Source of the DNA: an uncultured Prevotellaceae bacterium
Lineage (GTDB): Bacteria > Bacteroidota > Bacteroidia > Bacteroidales > Bacteroidaceae
Direction: 5' to 3'
Assembly (NCBI GenBank): GCA_946405805.1
Contig: CAMJIL010000009.1
Span: 1-63,699, forward strand
DNA length: 63,699 bases
Shown here piece by piece: positions 51,101-60,688 of the stretch (its first letter is position 1; the number at the start of each line of letters is the position of its first letter). The notes under the pieces were generated by a model. The model was not told the origin of the DNA, did not search any database, and was given only the letters and a program-made list of their open reading frames with translations. The translations under genes were made by a program, and so were the position numbers.

Positions 51101-51384
51101 GAAAAAACAGGAACCTGTATCTTATAATAACCATCATCGTCTGTCAGCCCAGAATATCCTTCGACCGCAGTTGCCTTTACAATAACACCTGATAGTGGTG
51201 CACCCGTTGTTGCATTAACAACACGTCCGATAACGGTACGAGTTTCGTACTTTTTCTTATTTACTTTGACGACCTTACGTACAACAGTCTCTTCTTCTAG
51301 TTCTTCATCCTGTGCATAGGCAAAAGTCGAACTGAACGCCAATGCCAACGCTAACATTCCGTATTTATAGATATATTGTTTCAT
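48112..51384 (-). CDS. SusC/RagA family TonB-dependent receptor (pair 2)
   Basis: The 1090-aa product has a signal peptide, an acidic stretch with EELEEETVVRK, a carboxypeptidase-regulatory-like domain (about 45-125, IGRVVNATTGAPLSGVIVKA), a plug with PLVVVDGVIIDQQ and MRNGTALYGARGANGVILVTT, and a 22-strand barrel to the C-terminal VVFGVKVKL. It imports oligosaccharides across the outer membrane. The plug-domain motif after the regulatory domain is a little unusual in spacing (about 145-170 in GMSMFIQG). It lies 3 bp after a FAS1 lipoprotein gene and 15 bp before its SusD. Confidence 0.96.
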   Translation of the reverse strand: MKQYIYKYGMLALALAFSSTFAYAQDEELEEETVVRKVVKVNKKKYETRTVIGRVVNATTGAPLSGVIVKATAVEGYSGLTDDDGYYKIQVPVFSTGLYISTPDFNAATIGLNSGEAQKEVALLPTSFKPDYAAEESILKNVSADDFKYSYATNIKEEIQNQLGAYAYSTSRSGSPGQGMSMFIQGLNSLNANAQPLVVVDGVIIDQQYDRTQLHSGFYNDVLTGINPADIANVEVMRNGTALYGARGANGVILVTTKRSTSMATRITASASVGINMKPKFYDMMDAEQYRSYASEMLGSTNSKRSDFKFLVNDPSYPYYNRYHTNTDWKDYAYRTSVTHNYGINVMGGDDVAQYNLSVGYTLANSTLKYNDMNRINIRFNSDIALTSRLDVRFDASFVNTTRSLRDDTAPSGYTEGTPTSPAFLSYVKSPFMSPYAYGFSNGVGSFSSSVYDIEDESYLDEALVGYANYNYRLGNPVAFNEYGDAEHKNRFETSMLNLSITPKFKILPNLILSEHFTYNLLNTNNKYYIPVNGVPTYYVASVNANRENLVASKTSRQNSLQSDTRLNWKNQYNAHSVSVFGGMRMMFENYNSSAPEGYNTGSDKTPFLSNGLLNVDAKGVDESWRAIDVYAQGNYNYRGKYYAQVNLTASSSSRFGKNRGGGAIKFGGVPWGIFPAVQLGWIISNESWMADVKGLNYLKLTGGYDVSGNDDVSLTAARTYFASQLYMKSIAGLSIVSIGNNDIKWESTQRWNLGLEANFLDNRLHFGFNSFWSRTSDLLSLQTMSMLAGIGQQWMNGGKMSNKGFDVNVSGKVIATKDWSWSVGVSMGHYKNTIKSLGRNDGKDYVVTSVYNANILTKEGMAANLFYGYKTNGVYATTEAAKAEGLYILSDNGVDKHEFGAGDVKFVDVNGDKRIDEKDMQVIGDPNPDIYGNIFSSLSWKRFKLDVNFNYSVGNDIYNYMRSQLEGGSRFMNQTTYLTHRWQAEGNETSVPKLTFQDPMGNSRFSDRWIEDGSYLKLKSVTLSYNLPMNTSFLQGLEFWIQGNNLFTVTKYLGSDPEVSVTNSVIGQGIDYGKVGSNRSVVFGVKVKL

Positions 51385-51387
51385 AAG

Positions 51388-53256
51388 TTATTGGTTATTT
51401 TTGATGTCTTCGATAGTTTTATCTATGACAGGTGAAAGTAAGATTCTATCCAAATATAGCATATTAGACTTTGTAGCACCAACTGACGTTGTAAGTACAT
51501 TAACCTCTACACGCAGTTTAACCATTGGATCAGGTAATCCCCATGTACATGTTGGGAATTTTATTCTTCCAATACGAAGTTTATGAACCTGTGTCGGATC
51601 TGTCTCATAAGAATATGGTTTATTTCTTGTATAGTCATCATCTATTGAAATCTCACCAAAATCCTCAACTTTTATAGAACCTAATCCATATGTCTTTGAC
51701 GGATCAAACGCAGTCTTAAACTCTATAGAATCCTGTAGTCCTTCTGGATTCTTACAATATATTGTACATTGTATGCGAGTTGGCAGGATGTCAGTATCAT
51801 CCTTATTATAGGCAGTTGATGGTACTGTACATACATACAGATCATACCACACATTAGAGAGAACATCTGTAAAATTAAACAAAGCACCAGACATATTTGC
51901 AGGGTTATTTGATTCCAACTTACAGAATGTGTGTCCCATTATATCATCATAGAAAGGTGAAGAACTCTTGGCATCACGTGATATCAACTTTGGCCTTCCG
52001 CTGACTGCTGGGTTTCGTCCGACATAGTATAAAGAATCAAGTGTAGCATTCGCCTCGGCTTCCATGCTGAGATCCTGCAGGAAGGTGTTTTCGCGCTTTA
52101 TCTTCCACTCATTTGCCTTGAAGGCAACACCATTGGAACACATAGAACTGTCAGTATCCACAAAGATACCAGTAGAAGGTACACCCAGCTTAACTTCATA
52201 AGGTGACATATATTCATACACGCGCTTGTCAAAAGAACCATATCTCAACTTTCTGTATCCATAACTTACAGCAAGTGGTGACTTGACTGAGTCAACCCTT
52301 TCACCTGTTCCAAGTTTTTCATTGTTAGTCCTACTGAACTGAGCACCAGCAATAATGTTATATCGTGGCAGTATATACTCAAAAGAGTCACGCAGTTCGG
52401 AACTTACCACTGAATCAGGAGATTGACTATTACGAACATACTTAAAGAAATATTTATTTACATCATATTGCTCCTTCCACGCCTTGTTGGTAGGAAGCAC
52501 AGCATAGTAAGAACTGTCCTCAGAATCCAACTTTGCTTTAATCCACTCATCAAGTATCTCGTTGTTAACCGTAGTAACAGAATCCAGATATTGTTGCTTG
52601 CCATCTACTATTTCTCCCTTAACAGACTCTTCTGGGATGAAAGTAGTAAAATGATAGTGGTACAAGAAATTATACAAACTGTCAAGTCCTTTGTCCCCAC
52701 CTTTTTCGTTCTTTATATATTCATATATGTTTTGGTAGTACTGCACCTTGTCGCGCAGAGTATAAAGTACACCATTCGAAGCAAGGATATTTTTCTTCTG
52801 AAATTCTACCCCCTGCAGAGAATTTGGTGTAAACCAACTGCCCTTACCGTTCATCATACGAAGCGATGTTGCTTGCATAACATCAGAAACAGTATAGTTA
52901 TAAAGAGCAATATGGTTCTGTACGAACTCCGTTATTGCAGTATTCTTATCTTCTTTTACTCCCGCTGCTTTTTCTGCATTATACAATGCAATTATCTTAT
53001 CGCGATCTGTAGCAGTAAACTTTTCATTTACTGGCGCAAAGACAGTAAATACCTGACTTGTTGCTAACCTTGAAGCATATCCTGTTGCCTCCAGCACTGC
53101 AGCGAAGTTAGACAACTCCCCATCACTGTTGATATTCTCCCACAGTGTAGCGCCATCTCCCATCACTACAGAATCGAAATGGTCTTTGTCGGAGCAGGAA
53201 GAGAACAATAGCACAAATGCTATAGCCAACCCTGACAAACATGTTATCTTTTTCAT
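51388..53256 (-). CDS. Fasciclin (FAS1)-domain lipoprotein
   Basis: The 622-aa product is a lipoprotein (lipobox LLFSSC, then SDKDHFD). FAS1-like segments: VFTVFAPVNEKFT near residue 66 with NHIALYNYTVSD later, and YYAVLPTNKAWKEQYD near 260. FAS1 domains mediate adhesion or sugar binding in other bacteria and eukaryotes. The C-terminal 200 residues form beta-rich domains. It lies between another FAS1 gene (20-bp gap) and SusC pair 2 (3-bp gap), so it is an integral part of the operon. It might act like the surface glycan-binding proteins (SusE/F or SGBP) of other loci, an inference. Confidence 0.85.
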   Translation of the reverse strand: MKKITCLSGLAIAFVLLFSSCSDKDHFDSVVMGDGATLWENINSDGELSNFAAVLEATGYASRLATSQVFTVFAPVNEKFTATDRDKIIALYNAEKAAGVKEDKNTAITEFVQNHIALYNYTVSDVMQATSLRMMNGKGSWFTPNSLQGVEFQKKNILASNGVLYTLRDKVQYYQNIYEYIKNEKGGDKGLDSLYNFLYHYHFTTFIPEESVKGEIVDGKQQYLDSVTTVNNEILDEWIKAKLDSEDSSYYAVLPTNKAWKEQYDVNKYFFKYVRNSQSPDSVVSSELRDSFEYILPRYNIIAGAQFSRTNNEKLGTGERVDSVKSPLAVSYGYRKLRYGSFDKRVYEYMSPYEVKLGVPSTGIFVDTDSSMCSNGVAFKANEWKIKRENTFLQDLSMEAEANATLDSLYYVGRNPAVSGRPKLISRDAKSSSPFYDDIMGHTFCKLESNNPANMSGALFNFTDVLSNVWYDLYVCTVPSTAYNKDDTDILPTRIQCTIYCKNPEGLQDSIEFKTAFDPSKTYGLGSIKVEDFGEISIDDDYTRNKPYSYETDPTQVHKLRIGRIKFPTCTWGLPDPMVKLRVEVNVLTTSVGATKSNMLYLDRILLSPVIDKTIEDIKNNQ

Positions 53257-53276
53257 ATTCTTTCCTTTAATTTTAT

Positions 53277-55412
53277 TTAGAGATCGTCTTCCGCTGCATC
53301 TCCATCTGTTATACCATATATACTCTTTGGCACAAGCTCAAGATAATCAAGCATAGCCTCTTTTGTCTTTGCAGTAAGACCCTGCGATACATTCTTAATA
53401 CGAAGGGTGTGTCTTTGTCCAGCCACAATATTAACCGTACACAATACCTTACGAGCAGTATTACGCATCTGTGAGAATGTATTATACTTACCACTAATCA
53501 AACCATTTGAACTATTGAAAACAGAGTGTGGTCCACGATAATATCCTTTGTTCTTCAGAATCTTAAAGTCCTCCTGTCGCTTTTCATCATCTTGACGCAG
53601 GTCAGCATATGTTATAGCATTCCAGTCAGAAGCAGAGATACCATAAACCTCAGCAAGAGTCTTTGAGAAGTCGAGAGGGATACCTTGAGCTACACCATCG
53701 AAATAAATCTGCACCTGTCCACGAAAGTTAGCAGCATCTGTAGTTGTATTCATCGGTGCAAAGCCCAAACGTATCTGCCACTCACCAGTAAACGGAACCG
53801 GAGGTAGGTCAAATGTAATGTCAAAAAGATCCTGTGCGTCCATCTCGTCACCATTCATAGAATAGTAACCTGACCTTGCATACCAATATACTAAACGAGT
53901 ATCATCAGTATTAAACTTCACACCAGAAAGATATCCCTGTGGAAAACGATAATTCTTTCCCGTGTTAGAACCTGTAATATTTGGCCCATTCATACGGATA
54001 TTGTTCGTCATAATCTCAGGGAATATCGTAGAGAAGTCCATACGGATACGTGTATTAAACACTTCATCCTTAGTCTTGTCGTCATACGTTAGGATATCAT
54101 CAATATAGAAATATATACCATTAGCAGCATTATTGTCCTGCACATCAACAGAAGGCTGTACATGGACACCTTCAGCATTGTTGTTTTTGTTAAAGTTACG
54201 ATTAATATAGTAGTCACCTTTCACACCTGTTCCAAGCCAATCTCCCATTTCTTCACTACCACCGCCAACTGTCAGATGTTGTACTTTTATCATCGAATAT
54301 GGCAGACGAGTAGTATACCAATCTGTTGGATTTACAATATCTTTGTCAATACCTGCATCCTCACGTACTGTCAGGAAGTTGTAACCCTGTACATTACGAT
54401 CAAGTATATGGTATGCAATAAATTTATATAATGGATGCTCTGGGTTTGCATAGTCTGTTGAAGTATAAGGCACTGAAGTTGTATAATACTTTGATGCCAA
54501 TTCGGACAAAGCCAATATATTCTGAGAGACATTACCTTCAGCATTAAACTTATTGGTAAGCGTGCTGTTATACTTTTCAAGAGTCTTATCTTTTACCATG
54601 AAAGCTGTAAAGCCATACATACGTTTTTCTGGATAATAAACATTCTCTTTGTCACGACTTCCTGTATAGAGAGCCTCAACAGCCCACGAACTGTTCTTGT
54701 TCTCATTGTACTTCTTTCTGTATTCCAAGTCCTCCAATGAGTCCATCATAGTGCTCAACTCTGTAAGTTTAAGTGCTTCCACATAAGTCTTTATGTTCGG
54801 GTCACCTTCCATTAAGCCAGCAAGACCACTTGACTGATTTGTTACGACAGCATCAACACGATGTACCACACCATTGGTAACTGTATCATTTTGGTGAGTC
54901 TGTGAGAAGAATATTGTAGCCTTCTTATTTACTATAACAATACCGTGACCTTGCTCATCATTAGACTGTTCCACCTCAATATTCCTCTGCATCATGTTCT
55001 GCGTAGGCAGTACACCTGTAGGCATGTCAGACGTGAGATATATCTCTGGTAACAAATGAGTACGGGCTATCGTATCGCACAACGCGCCATCACTCAACAA
55101 CTCATCCAACGTCATATGACGTTCATTGTTAAGATAGCTCATTACGGCATTGTTATCTGGCAAGAACAGCGTATAATGCCCATAAGCAGAAAGTTGGTCC
55201 ATGAGTCTGCCACTCGTAGAACTATTGTCAGCAGACACAGCATGGTTAATTATCTCTGTAAAATATGAGTACTCTGGAAATTCCTTCAAGTAGTCACTCA
55301 TCATTCTCGCTGTGAAAGTGGAATAGTTTTCTGCACTTGGCTTATCTGAGCAAGAAACCAGTGCAAGTGCCAACAGGAGCACTATTCCAGACATATATTT
55401 TATCTTATTCAT
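53277..55412 (-). CDS. Fasciclin (FAS1)-domain lipoprotein
   Basis: From the ATG at 55412 the product is 711 aa; the frame is open further upstream through a GTG at 55463 but that overlaps the SusD gene and breaks the signal peptide. The lipobox is ALVSC (then SDKPSAENY). FAS1-like segments: YTLFLPDNNAVMSYLN near residue 75 and FTAFMVKDKTLEKYN near 265, with HRVDAVVTNQS between. Beta-rich domains fill the C-terminal half. It lies 34 bp after the first SusD gene. The function as a surface glycan-binding protein is inferred from the locus. Confidence 0.85.
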   Translation of the reverse strand: MNKIKYMSGIVLLLALALVSCSDKPSAENYSTFTARMMSDYLKEFPEYSYFTEIINHAVSADNSSTSGRLMDQLSAYGHYTLFLPDNNAVMSYLNNERHMTLDELLSDGALCDTIARTHLLPEIYLTSDMPTGVLPTQNMMQRNIEVEQSNDEQGHGIVIVNKKATIFFSQTHQNDTVTNGVVHRVDAVVTNQSSGLAGLMEGDPNIKTYVEALKLTELSTMMDSLEDLEYRKKYNENKNSSWAVEALYTGSRDKENVYYPEKRMYGFTAFMVKDKTLEKYNSTLTNKFNAEGNVSQNILALSELASKYYTTSVPYTSTDYANPEHPLYKFIAYHILDRNVQGYNFLTVREDAGIDKDIVNPTDWYTTRLPYSMIKVQHLTVGGGSEEMGDWLGTGVKGDYYINRNFNKNNNAEGVHVQPSVDVQDNNAANGIYFYIDDILTYDDKTKDEVFNTRIRMDFSTIFPEIMTNNIRMNGPNITGSNTGKNYRFPQGYLSGVKFNTDDTRLVYWYARSGYYSMNGDEMDAQDLFDITFDLPPVPFTGEWQIRLGFAPMNTTTDAANFRGQVQIYFDGVAQGIPLDFSKTLAEVYGISASDWNAITYADLRQDDEKRQEDFKILKNKGYYRGPHSVFNSSNGLISGKYNTFSQMRNTARKVLCTVNIVAGQRHTLRIKNVSQGLTAKTKEAMLDYLELVPKSIYGITDGDAAEDDL

Positions 55413-55446
55413 AGTATTGAATGTATTGAAGTTTTGTAATGAATTA

Positions 55447-57228
55447 TTACTCTGTCTCTCCACTGCTGTACGCAGGATTCTGTGCTGCCTTAAGATATGG
55501 ATTTATCTTGACTTCATCATTGAAGTAAGGCCAGAAAAGAGCATCCTCAAGGGCAAATCTTGTATTTATAGTATTCTCAAGTGCTGTTGACTTGTTCTTT
55601 ACCTGTGAGCGCAGATACTCGTTCGTTACAGAACTTGTAGGATTTTCTCTAAGTGAACGCCTTACAAGATCGTAGTAGCGTTTTCCCTCAAACATGAGTT
55701 CACGATGACGCTCCTGATATACGAGGTCTGTGATAGCTCTCTTCGTCTTGATGTTATCAGTTGTAAGAGTATCCTTTAGAGGGTACTGCATTACAGAACG
55801 CTTATTGACAGCATTTACAAGGTTGAAAGCCTTTTGCAGATAATTCTTGTCAACATCAGATGTTACATTACCTTCAGTTTCTGCTATCTTCAAAGCATAA
55901 GCTTCTGCTTGCATCAACATAACGTCTGTAAGACGATAGATAATCCAGTTTGATTTGTTATAGGAAGCATAATCTTTGCCCGTACTATATGGTAGCGGTG
56001 TTGATACTCCCTTCAATATATTTGCAGCCTGAGAGCCGTCAGTAAATGTTATCTGCAAAGGTCCAGGATATGAAGCAGTAAACTTACGTACTATAGCTGG
56101 TGTCCAGTTAGAGAAAAAGTTTTCGTATCCACGAGCATCAAGTCCCTTATTTTGCGAATCATATACTCGGTATGTAGTCTGTGTCTCATCAAGTCCTACA
56201 TACGAAGAATATGTGACAAACGCAGAACGGTCACGATTTCCATAGAAATTACTTGCCGGAACGTTAGAAGGAGAATTTTCTGCATTTCCTGTCTTGATAT
56301 AATTGAGTTCAAAAATACTTTCTATACTATTACCTCTTACGAAAATCTGTGTAAACGCATTACCGTAAGTATTTTCCCTTGAACGTGTAGGAATGATAGG
56401 ATATCCACCAAACTTGTCAAAGTCACTCAGGTTATAGTTTTTATTCTCCTTGATTTTTTCTCTTTTGTAGTCAATGATAGCCTGAGAATATTCAATACAT
56501 TTGTCATAATTCTGCTGCCACAGGTACATATCAGCAAGCATAGCGTATATCGCCCAACGTGTGATACGACCAGTATTGTAATAATTCTTCAAACTGTTCT
56601 CATCACTAACCTCAGGATAAGAAGAAACGGCATTATCCTTCACAGCCTCGAGAGAAGCAATTAGTTTAGCTAATACATCATCGAATGATGATACTGGAAT
56701 AGCAAACTCCTGAGTATCGTCGAGAAAAGCTTCTTCAGTATAAGGTACATTACGGAATGTACGAATGAGATACCAATACATCAGGGAACGTATTGCCGTA
56801 GCCTCAGCAATATGAGCACTTACTTCACTGACTGTATAAGAAGGGTCTTTCGATGCAACCTCATTTGCATAATAAATTGCAGTATTACAACGATTTATAA
56901 CATTGTAGAATGCCCTCCAGTTAGTGTACCAGTTAGTAGCATTAATACCTTCTTTCAACGCGAGAGTCAAACTTGGATCCTTTGTTTCATCAGCAATGTT
57001 GACATTCTCAGAACGGAATTCTCCCCATATCATCATTCTGGCAGTTATTTCCTCTTCAGCCATCACGGTATAGCAACCTGCTATTACGCTCTCGATATCG
57101 GTTTCTTCATTCCAGAAGTTCTCAAGGGTAATGATATCGCGGGGTTCTACCTCAAGGAAGTCTCCACATGAAGTGAGACCCAGCGTAAGTGCCATAGCAC
57201 CCAGTATATATTTTCTTATTGTCTTCAT
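55447..57228 (-). CDS. SusD/RagB family surface glycan-binding lipoprotein (pair 1)
   Basis: The 593-aa product has a lipobox (GLTSC, then GDFLEVEP) and the SusD pattern RDIITLENFWNEETDIES at the start, then IRSLMYWYLIRTFRNVPYT, and at the end YQERHRELMFEGKRYYDLVRR. It follows SusC pair 1 by 17 bp. It would bind glycans in complex with that SusC. It differs strongly in sequence from the other SusD at 46237, so the two pairs probably take different ligands or parts of one polymer. Confidence 0.95.
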   Translation of the reverse strand: MKTIRKYILGAMALTLGLTSCGDFLEVEPRDIITLENFWNEETDIESVIAGCYTVMAEEEITARMMIWGEFRSENVNIADETKDPSLTLALKEGINATNWYTNWRAFYNVINRCNTAIYYANEVASKDPSYTVSEVSAHIAEATAIRSLMYWYLIRTFRNVPYTEEAFLDDTQEFAIPVSSFDDVLAKLIASLEAVKDNAVSSYPEVSDENSLKNYYNTGRITRWAIYAMLADMYLWQQNYDKCIEYSQAIIDYKREKIKENKNYNLSDFDKFGGYPIIPTRSRENTYGNAFTQIFVRGNSIESIFELNYIKTGNAENSPSNVPASNFYGNRDRSAFVTYSSYVGLDETQTTYRVYDSQNKGLDARGYENFFSNWTPAIVRKFTASYPGPLQITFTDGSQAANILKGVSTPLPYSTGKDYASYNKSNWIIYRLTDVMLMQAEAYALKIAETEGNVTSDVDKNYLQKAFNLVNAVNKRSVMQYPLKDTLTTDNIKTKRAITDLVYQERHRELMFEGKRYYDLVRRSLRENPTSSVTNEYLRSQVKNKSTALENTINTRFALEDALFWPYFNDEVKINPYLKAAQNPAYSSGETE

Positions 57229-57245
57229 AGTTGTATGTCAATATT

Positions 57246-60200
57246 TTAGAAGTCAACGGTGAGACTGAAAGTATAGTTCTTTGTACGTGGCAACTTACCA
57301 TTATCCTGTGCTGGATTATAGGTTGATGCCGAAATATCTGGGTCAACACCTGTATATTTAGTTATTACGAATGGGTTATACGCAGTGAATGACAATGCGC
57401 AACGTGACAGAGGCACGCCCCACTTCTTAAGTACAGCCTTCCTGATGGTATAAGACAAAGTCATATGTCCGCAACGAAGATATGAACCATCCTCAACGAA
57501 GCGATCAGAGATAAGTCTGTTGTAGTTTGAATCTCCACCATACATAGCACGTGGAATGGATGTTACATCACCCTCCTTACGCCAACGATAGTTTACAGCT
57601 TCACTCTGGTTGTTATTGGTTGACATTGCCTCGTTATCAAGACGGGCAAGGTTGATTATATCAACACCTACACGATATGTGAACTGAGCATTGAATCTCC
57701 AGTCACCATAGTTGAGTGAGAATCCGAAGCCACCCGTCAACTTTGGCAGAGAAGAACCGAGATATACGATATCCAGGTTATTTATCTGACCGTCATGATT
57801 AACATCTTCATAAATGGCATCACCACCCTTGAATGAGTAGTTCTTACCTGTTCCAACATTAGTGAAGTTGAACTTCTGCTGCAAAGGAGCACCTTGTTCG
57901 TCAGTAATTAACTGTCCATCTGCATTGGTTGCAACAGGGAATGTAACACCATTATTGATAGCATTCTGCAGAGTAGCAGCACCATTTACGGAGCCGTCGG
58001 CATTGAATACCTTGAATCCGCCAAGTGATTCCGGAACAACATTGCCTGTCACCATATTTTTGGCAGTCTCATACTGATACTGATATACTCCCTTATAACG
58101 GAATCCATAGATTGAGTTCAAAGGATTCTTAACCTTTACATATGACAGAACCTGTCTGTTATTATTGTCAAACGTAGAGTTCATACCTCTTAGGACATTG
58201 TCGTCCATCTCGAGCAACTCACTTCGGTTATTAGCGAAGTTGACATTCACATCCATAAAGAACTTACCTTTCTTGATAAGTTTATTTGTATTGACATGGA
58301 ATTCCCAACCAGTATTACGGAGCTTACCTGTGTTTCTGTAATCAAGTGCTGTAAAACCGGCATTTGATGGTATTACATATCCACCCATAAGCATGTCCGA
58401 ACGTGTAGAGTTATACAATTCGAATGTTGCAGTAATACGGTCATTCAAGAAACCGAGGTCAAAGCCCAAGCCGAAGGTAGAAACCTTTTCCCACCTGAGG
58501 TCAGTAAGTCTCAGATTTCTTGGAGCCATCGTATTCATACCAAGGTATGATGCAGCAGAAACATATTGTGAGGTATAAAGATAGTTCTTGTTTGGAGCAT
58601 TACCCACAAGTCCCCAAGAAGGACGGATAGAGAGCATGCTGAGCCAGTTTCCTTTGATTGACTCCATAAATTTCTCATCGATAGCATTCCAACGAAGAGA
58701 TACTGCAGGGAAATAACCCCATCTCTTCTGAGGACCAAACTTAGTAGTACCATCTATACGCAGAGATACATCAACCATGTAACGACTTTTGTATGCATAG
58801 TGATTAGAGAAAGTAAAGTACAACTGCTTATCCTCAAAGTAGTAAGCGCTTGGATTATTTACTATACCACCAGCTGTTGGTGACTCTACCCCACCAGAAG
58901 CCAAACCTGTACCAGAAACGCCCTGACCTGTCTGTGAACCTGTCTTCAATTCAAAGCGTCCCATCGTTATCATAGAATGGTCCTTGTTATTGAATGATGG
59001 TGTGAAGGTTAGAGTATGCTTTGTTCCGAAATAGACATTCTTGGCACTTCCCTCGTAGGAAGTATTTACACCTGAATTCCAACTCACAGATGTGAGAGCC
59101 TGAGGATAGAACTTATCTGTATAGTTATTGTATACATCCATATAAACCTGTCCTCTCCATGTTAAGCGATGATGATCTTCATCCATACCGAGGAGCTCAT
59201 AGTTAAGAATAAGTTCAGGAATAATGCTGTATCTTGACTCATTAGATTTTGCCAGATTTGCTACAGCAACAGGGTTCTCATACTTACGCTGGTCATTCTC
59301 GAAAATAGGATTACCGATGTATGGACCTGACTGTATCATATTGTAATATGTACCGAGAGAATTACCATTCTTGTCTTCCTCATAGATAGCCATGTTAGGC
59401 ATCTTTATGAGTGCTGTACCATAAAGGTTTGAATAGTTGTGGTTGTACTTAGTATATACGAGGGAGAAGTTTGTCTGTACACGAATGCGTTCAGAGATGT
59501 TGTAGTCAAGGTTTACACGTGTTGACAAACGTCTCATCTTATCCTCGATAGCAGTACCGCGCTCCTGGTCGAAACCACCTGAGAGACGGAATACTGCCTT
59601 CTCACCACCACCCTGGATAGTAACGTAGTGATTCTGCAGGATACCTGTCTGTGTTACAGCATCCAACCAGTCAGTATTGTTGTTATACTGCTGATACTCC
59701 GAGAAATCAGGATTATAGTTTATCTCATTTACGTTTGCTGATGCAGCATCATCCTGTTTTGGGTTGAAGTATGCTTCTTTCAGCAACATTGTATAGTCAT
59801 CGCCATTGAGCAGTTTTGCGCCAGCACCCTGTGTCTTAAATGTCACCTTACCAGAATAAGTTACTTTTGGTTTTCCACGAGTACCACGTTTTGTAGTAAG
59901 CTCTATGACACCATTACCACCCTTTGAACCGTATATAGCAGTTGCAGCAGCATCCTTGAGTACTGTGATAGATGCGATATCTTCTGTATTTACGTTAAGG
60001 AGTTCTGCAAACTGCTCTTCGTTAGCTGTTGAACTGTCGAAATTTGTCAGGTCAAGTTCTTCACGCACGTTGCCATCGACAACAATCAAAGGGTTTGAAG
60101 AAGTAGCACCAGAGAGTGATGTAGAACCACGCAGACGCATTGTAGAACCAGAACCCAGGCCACCACCATTACCTACGATATCAAGTCCGGCGATACGACC

Positions 60201-60662
60201 CTGAAGGGCCTCGTCAATAGAGGTAATACCCAATCCCTCGAATTCTTTTGTCGAAATAGACTGTTGTGAGAAAGAAACCTCACGCTCAGGGATAGGCAAA
60301 CCATTACCTGTCATACGTTTCTTTGACTTTACAGTCACCTCCTGAAGGACGGTCTTTGACTCAAGTTTTATATCATAAGTGGTCCTGTCTATTTTCAATG
60401 TCTGAGTATCCAGTCCCACATACGAGAATCTAATTTTATCACGGCTATTCTTCACCTTCATGGTAAAGTTACCGTTCATGTCGGTAATAGCAGACTCTAT
60501 GATACGTCCACTACCATCTATCTCACACACGGTAGCTCCCATAAGGGGTCCGAAGTCATCGGAAACGACACCATGTACAGATGTTATGTCCTGTGCATAA
60601 GCAGGCATTAGCGCTAAGGCTGAGACGAATGCCAAGACAGCTATCTTAATATATTGCTTCAT
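57246..60662 (-). CDS. SusC/RagA family TonB-dependent receptor (pair 1)
   Basis: The 1138-aa product has a signal peptide (ALMPAYAQ), a carboxypeptidase-regulatory-like domain (about 27-110, VHGVVSDDFGPLMGATVCE), a plug (about 130-250) with SIDEALQGRIAGLDIV, PLIVVDGNVREELD and AIYGSKGGNGVIELTTKRG, and a barrel ending TFSLTVDF. It moves oligosaccharides across the outer membrane with TonB energy. It follows the first FAS1 gene by 26 bp. Confidence 0.96.
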   Translation of the reverse strand: MKQYIKIAVLAFVSALALMPAYAQDITSVHGVVSDDFGPLMGATVCEIDGSGRIIESAITDMNGNFTMKVKNSRDKIRFSYVGLDTQTLKIDRTTYDIKLESKTVLQEVTVKSKKRMTGNGLPIPEREVSFSQQSISTKEFEGLGITSIDEALQGRIAGLDIVGNGGGLGSGSTMRLRGSTSLSGATSSNPLIVVDGNVREELDLTNFDSSTANEEQFAELLNVNTEDIASITVLKDAAATAIYGSKGGNGVIELTTKRGTRGKPKVTYSGKVTFKTQGAGAKLLNGDDYTMLLKEAYFNPKQDDAASANVNEINYNPDFSEYQQYNNNTDWLDAVTQTGILQNHYVTIQGGGEKAVFRLSGGFDQERGTAIEDKMRRLSTRVNLDYNISERIRVQTNFSLVYTKYNHNYSNLYGTALIKMPNMAIYEEDKNGNSLGTYYNMIQSGPYIGNPIFENDQRKYENPVAVANLAKSNESRYSIIPELILNYELLGMDEDHHRLTWRGQVYMDVYNNYTDKFYPQALTSVSWNSGVNTSYEGSAKNVYFGTKHTLTFTPSFNNKDHSMITMGRFELKTGSQTGQGVSGTGLASGGVESPTAGGIVNNPSAYYFEDKQLYFTFSNHYAYKSRYMVDVSLRIDGTTKFGPQKRWGYFPAVSLRWNAIDEKFMESIKGNWLSMLSIRPSWGLVGNAPNKNYLYTSQYVSAASYLGMNTMAPRNLRLTDLRWEKVSTFGLGFDLGFLNDRITATFELYNSTRSDMLMGGYVIPSNAGFTALDYRNTGKLRNTGWEFHVNTNKLIKKGKFFMDVNVNFANNRSELLEMDDNVLRGMNSTFDNNNRQVLSYVKVKNPLNSIYGFRYKGVYQYQYETAKNMVTGNVVPESLGGFKVFNADGSVNGAATLQNAINNGVTFPVATNADGQLITDEQGAPLQQKFNFTNVGTGKNYSFKGGDAIYEDVNHDGQINNLDIVYLGSSLPKLTGGFGFSLNYGDWRFNAQFTYRVGVDIINLARLDNEAMSTNNNQSEAVNYRWRKEGDVTSIPRAMYGGDSNYNRLISDRFVEDGSYLRCGHMTLSYTIRKAVLKKWGVPLSRCALSFTAYNPFVITKYTGVDPDISASTYNPAQDNGKLPRTKNYTFSLTVDF

Positions 60663-60688
60663 AATATCTTTTGTTTTATATCAGGTTA

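Noticed and set aside
55413..55463. Longer start of the FAS1 gene (GTG at 55463)
   Set aside because: It would overlap the SusD gene and place extra residues before the signal peptide.
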